A DNA stretch of 8,106 nucleotides. Origin: Phycisphaerae bacterium (GTDB lineage: Bacteria > Planctomycetota > Phycisphaerae > Tepidisphaerales > Tepidisphaeraceae). Positions 6,102 to 8,106 of this stretch are shown here, in pieces (the stretch's first letter is position 1; each line of letters starts with the position of its first letter). Location of the stretch: assembly GCA_014380825.1 (NCBI GenBank), contig JACMJD010000068.1, positions 1 to 8,106 of the forward strand, given 5' to 3'. The translations under genes and the position numbers were made by a program. The notes beneath the pieces were generated by a model. That model had not been told where the DNA came from. It worked only from the letters and a program-made list of their open reading frames with translations, and made no database searches.

Positions 6102-7605
6102 ACCGATCTTTCAGATCGGGGTACAGCTTTCGGTAAGTGGAATAGAACCGCTCGTATCTCGTCGCGCGTTTGGCGTTTGGGGACATCTTCGCGGTCTGTT
6201 TGATGCAGGCTTTGCAGGCTTCTTCGACTGAGCTCCAAACGCCCGTACCCACACCCGCCAACAGGGCAACGCCATAGGCGGGGCCCTCGGTGGCGTTGGT
6301 GAGGATGATGGGGCGGTTGTAGATGTCGGCCTGAAGTTGTCGCCAGAAATCAGATCGTGCGCCGCCCCCCGATGCGCGCACTTGCGTGGCGGCGCAGTTC
6401 ATGTCCTTCATGATTTCCAAGGCATCGCGCATGCCGAAGGTTACGCCTTCGAGCAGGCTGCGGATGAGCATTTCGCGCGTGGTGCGCGCCGTCACGCCGA
6501 TCCATCCGCCACGCGCGCTCGGATCCGGATGCGGGCAGCGTTCGCCGGTGAGATAGGGGAGGAAGAAGAGTCCCTCGCTGCCGAGCGGGGCGCGTTGTGC
6601 TTCGGCGATCAGGAGTTCGTAAGGATCGATCTTGCGTTTCTTCGCCAACGCGATTTCGGATTGCCCGAGCGTATTGCGGAACCATTGGAACGATCCGCCG
6701 GCGCTGAGCATGCAGCCGAAGACGCACCATTTGCCGGGCACCGCGTGACACATCGTGTGGACGCGACCTTTCGGATCACGCGTCGGTTGGTCGGCATGCG
6801 CGAAGACGACGCCGCTCGTGCCGAGGGTGGCGCTTATTATCCCGCTTGTGACGACACCGTTTCCTACTGCTCCTGCGGCTTGGTCACCGGCGCCACCGAC
6901 GACGGGGGTCCCAGCGACCAGACCCAGGGAGCGAGCTCCCTGGGCGTTCAGGGTTCCCGTCACTTCCTGGGATTCGTGCAGGCGCGGGAGGAGCGCGGGA
7001 TCGATTTGCAGGAGGCTCAGCAGTTCGTTCGACCAGTTGCGCTGCGCGACGTTGAGCAGCAAGGTGCCGCTGGCATCGGATACCTCCGTCGCATATTCGC
7101 CGGTCATGCGGAAGCGGATGTAATCCTTCGGCAGCAGGATGTGCTTCGTGCGCTCGTAGACCTTCGGCTCGTGCTTGCGCACCCACAGGATTTTGGGCGC
7201 GGTGAAACCGGTGAGCGCGGGATTGGCGACCATCTCTATCAGCGCTTCGCGCCCGCCGGCTTTGGATTCGATCTCGGCGCATTCGTCGGCGGTGCGCTGG
7301 TCGTTCCAGAGAAGCGCAGGTCGCAGCGCTTTTTCACCTGTGCCCAGGAACACGCTGCCGTGCATCTGTCCAGATAATCCGATCGCACTCACGTCGGTTG
7401 GCTTGATCTTCGCCTTTTTTACGACCGCTTTCGTTGCGCGGCAGGTCGCCGTCCACCAGTCTTCGGGGTTCTGTTCCGACCATCCGGGCTTGGGCGAGCT
7501 GATCGGATGCTCGGCCATCGCGGTCGCGAGGACTTTGCCGCGGTCGTTGCAGAGGAGCGTTTTCGTGCCGCTGGTGCCGATGTCGATTCCAAGCAAATGT
7601 GCCAT
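6070..7605 (-). CDS. xylB: Xylulokinase (FGGY carbohydrate kinase)
   Basis: A 511-residue FGGY-family kinase, expected to phosphorylate D-xylulose with ATP to xylulose 5-phosphate, feeding the pentose phosphate pathway. The N-terminal domain has LLGIDIGTSGTK (4-15) with D8, then IGLSGQMHG (75-83), typical of XylB, and LLWNDQRT (98-105). The probable catalytic base is D241 in VVGGAGDQAAGAVGNG. The C-terminal domain shows ISATLGTSG (257-265), SAGGSFQWFR (301-310), FFLPYLTGERCPHPDP (347-362) and the FGGY signature ASGGGARSDFWRQ (411-423) followed by AYGVALLAG (443-451). All domains are intact. QMHG and the overall order favour xylulokinase over glycerol or gluconate kinase, but no xylA or transporter is next to it, so the substrate is inferred. 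The start at ATG 7605 places the first strand immediately after Met. It is divergent from lpxD with a 72-base gap. Confidence 0.93.
   Translation of the reverse strand: MAHLLGIDIGTSGTKTLLCNDRGKVLATAMAEHPISSPKPGWSEQNPEDWWTATCRATKAVVKKAKIKPTDVSAIGLSGQMHGSVFLGTGEKALRPALLWNDQRTADECAEIESKAGGREALIEMVANPALTGFTAPKILWVRKHEPKVYERTKHILLPKDYIRFRMTGEYATEVSDASGTLLLNVAQRNWSNELLSLLQIDPALLPRLHESQEVTGTLNAQGARSLGLVAGTPVVGGAGDQAAGAVGNGVVTSGIISATLGTSGVVFAHADQPTRDPKGRVHTMCHAVPGKWCVFGCMLSAGGSFQWFRNTLGQSEIALAKKRKIDPYELLIAEAQRAPLGSEGLFFLPYLTGERCPHPDPSARGGWIGVTARTTREMLIRSLLEGVTFGMRDALEIMKDMNCAATQVRASGGGARSDFWRQLQADIYNRPIILTNATEGPAYGVALLAGVGTGVWSSVEEACKACIKQTAKMSPNAKRATRYERFYSTYRKLYPDLKDRFKEIAALAQA
6103..6119. terminator. 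Hairpin just after the lpxB stop, possible terminator
   Basis: A perfect 7-base inverted repeat, CCGATCT and AGATCGG, with a 3-base loop TTC begins 2 bases after the lpxB stop codon, inside the 3' coding end of xylB. There is no T-tract after it in either direction, so a classical intrinsic terminator is not supported. It could still mark the lpxB transcript end or stabilise it. Confidence 0.3.
6923..6944. repeat. Perfect 9-base inverted repeat inside xylB
   Basis: The arms CCCAGGGAG (6923-6931) and CTCCCTGGG (6936-6944) are separated by CGAG. On the xylB strand it encodes QGARSLG plus flanking bases, in a stretch between the second and third strands of the kinase. Alignment by eye to related kinases shows no insertion, so it lies within normal coding sequence. 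Confidence 0.45.
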
Positions 7606-7616
7606 ATTCGCGGCGA

Positions 7617-7646
7617 AGTATAGCGTGCGACGGGGGGCGTGGTGAA
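7617..7646 (-). promoter_or_regulatory. Candidate xylB promoter
   Basis: On the minus strand TTCACC (7646-7641) and TATACT (7622-7617) are spaced by 18 bases, a reasonable -35/-10 pair. The -10 ends 11 bases before the xylB ATG, so the leader would be only a few bases and contains no Shine-Dalgarno sequence. Confidence 0.45.
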
Positions 7647-7662
7647 TCGCGCGGCAATCCAG

Positions 7663-7668
7663 TAGATT
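7663..7668 (+). promoter_or_regulatory. Candidate -10 element of lpxD
   Basis: TAGATT ends 9 bases before the lpxD ATG at 7678. The -35 zone (TGGTGA, 7640-7645) is weak and would overlap the -35 of the divergent xylB promoter. No ribosome binding site lies between this hexamer and the ATG. Confidence 0.3.
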
Positions 7669-7677
7669 CCATACCCC

Positions 7678-8106
7678 ATGAGATTGGACGAACTCGCCAA
7701 ACGCATCGACGCTCAGCTCGTCGGCGGTGATGGCTCAACTGAAATCAGCTCGATCGCCCCGATCGACACCGCCACGCGCGGTCAGGTCGCGTTTCTGTCT
7801 AACCCGAAATACGCCAAAGATCTGGAAACGACCAAAGCGTCTGCCGTCATCGTTTCCGCGAAAGCGCAGGCCAATCATGTGCCGCTGCTGAAGACTGCCG
7901 ACCCGTATTACGCGTTTCGGCAGGCGGTTGTCGCGATGCACGGCTACCGCCGGCATCCGCATGATGGAATTCACCCGGCGGCCAATGTTGAACCAACCGC
8001 GCGCATCGGCGAGCGCACGGTGATTTATCCAGGCGCGTACGTTGGCGCGAACTCTGTGATCGGGGCCGACTGCATCATCTACCCGAACGCAGTGATCTAT
8101 GATGAC
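7678..8106 (+). CDS. lpxD: UDP-3-O-acylglucosamine N-acyltransferase (3' partial)
   Basis: The first 143 residues of LpxD, which transfers a hydroxyacyl chain from acyl-ACP to the 2-amino group of UDP-3-O-acylglucosamine, the third step of lipid A synthesis, in the cytoplasm. The frame is open to the right edge of the window with no stop. Residues 1-96 form the N-terminal uridine-binding domain: MRLDELAKRI, a GDGSTEISSIAPID segment (17-30), then VAFLSNPKY (37-45), the family's hallmark AFLSNPKY, and VIVSAKA (57-63). From about residue 97 (GIHPAANVEPTARIGERTVI) the left-handed beta-helix hexapeptide repeats begin, with I/V residues every six positions. The catalytic His lies beyond the window. 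The start at ATG 7678 puts the first helix at residue 3, as usual for LpxD. No Shine-Dalgarno sequence is visible. It serves the same pathway as lpxB, 1.6 kb upstream on the same strand. Confidence 0.93.
   Translation, partial: MRLDELAKRIDAQLVGGDGSTEISSIAPIDTATRGQVAFLSNPKYAKDLETTKASAVIVSAKAQANHVPLLKTADPYYAFRQAVVAMHGYRRHPHDGIHPAANVEPTARIGERTVIYPGAYVGANSVIGADCIIYPNAVIYDD

Noticed and set aside
6337..7377. A 346-codon plus-strand frame opposite xylB
   Set aside because: It lies wholly inside the well-supported xylulokinase gene on the other strand, and its translation shows no recognisable motif. Long antisense frames are common in GC-rich coding DNA.
7735..7974. A 79-codon minus-strand frame near the right edge
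   Set aside because: It lies opposite lpxD, whose open frame and SNPKY hallmark explain the region.

Overview
The window looks like chromosomal DNA of a Gram-negative, fairly GC-rich bacterium. I favour a planctomycete (Planctomycetota, perhaps Phycisphaerae-like), judged from the style of the LysA, LpxB and SecA-like proteins. Two lipid A genes (lpxB, lpxD) show that the cell makes, or descends from cells that make, a lipopolysaccharide-type outer membrane. The phylum call is inference from remembered family resemblance, not from a search.

Layout from left to right. (1) Positions 1-1226, plus strand: the C-terminal 407 residues of a SecA-family ATPase that stops early and lacks the usual SecA C-terminal domains. 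(2) 1269-1879, plus: a VapB/VapC-type toxin-antitoxin pair with a 4-base overlap. (3) 1888-4503, minus, read right to left: a TIM-barrel sugar-phosphate isomerase/epimerase-like gene, an MmcQ/YjbR-family gene overlapping it by 11 bases, a 47-base gap holding three tandem NCACGAAG octamers, and lysA (diaminopimelate decarboxylase). (4) 4504-4922: a 419-base divergent intergenic region carrying promoter-like signals at both ends. (5) 4923-6101, plus: lpxB. (6) 6070-7605, minus: xylB-type xylulokinase, whose 3' end overlaps that of lpxB by 32 bases. (7) 7678-8106, plus: the first 143 residues of lpxD, running off the window.

The genes do not form one pathway. LpxD (N-acylation of UDP-3-O-acylglucosamine) and LpxB (disaccharide synthesis) act in the same lipid A route, but a sugar kinase on the other strand separates them. 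LysA makes lysine from meso-diaminopimelate. The TIM-barrel protein and XylB point to sugar metabolism. VapBC is an accessory module wedged between the SecA-like gene and lysA.

No complete new system is evident. The points most worth a second look are: LpxB lacks two residues normally conserved in its family; a TANNNT hexamer lies 6-11 bases before five start codons that have no Shine-Dalgarno sequence, suggesting near-leaderless transcripts; tandem octamers sit directly against the lysA promoter region; the SecA homologue is short; and the palindrome CGATCG is strongly over-represented (18 copies counted by eye). No tRNA, rRNA, CRISPR array, insertion sequence or replication origin was seen.
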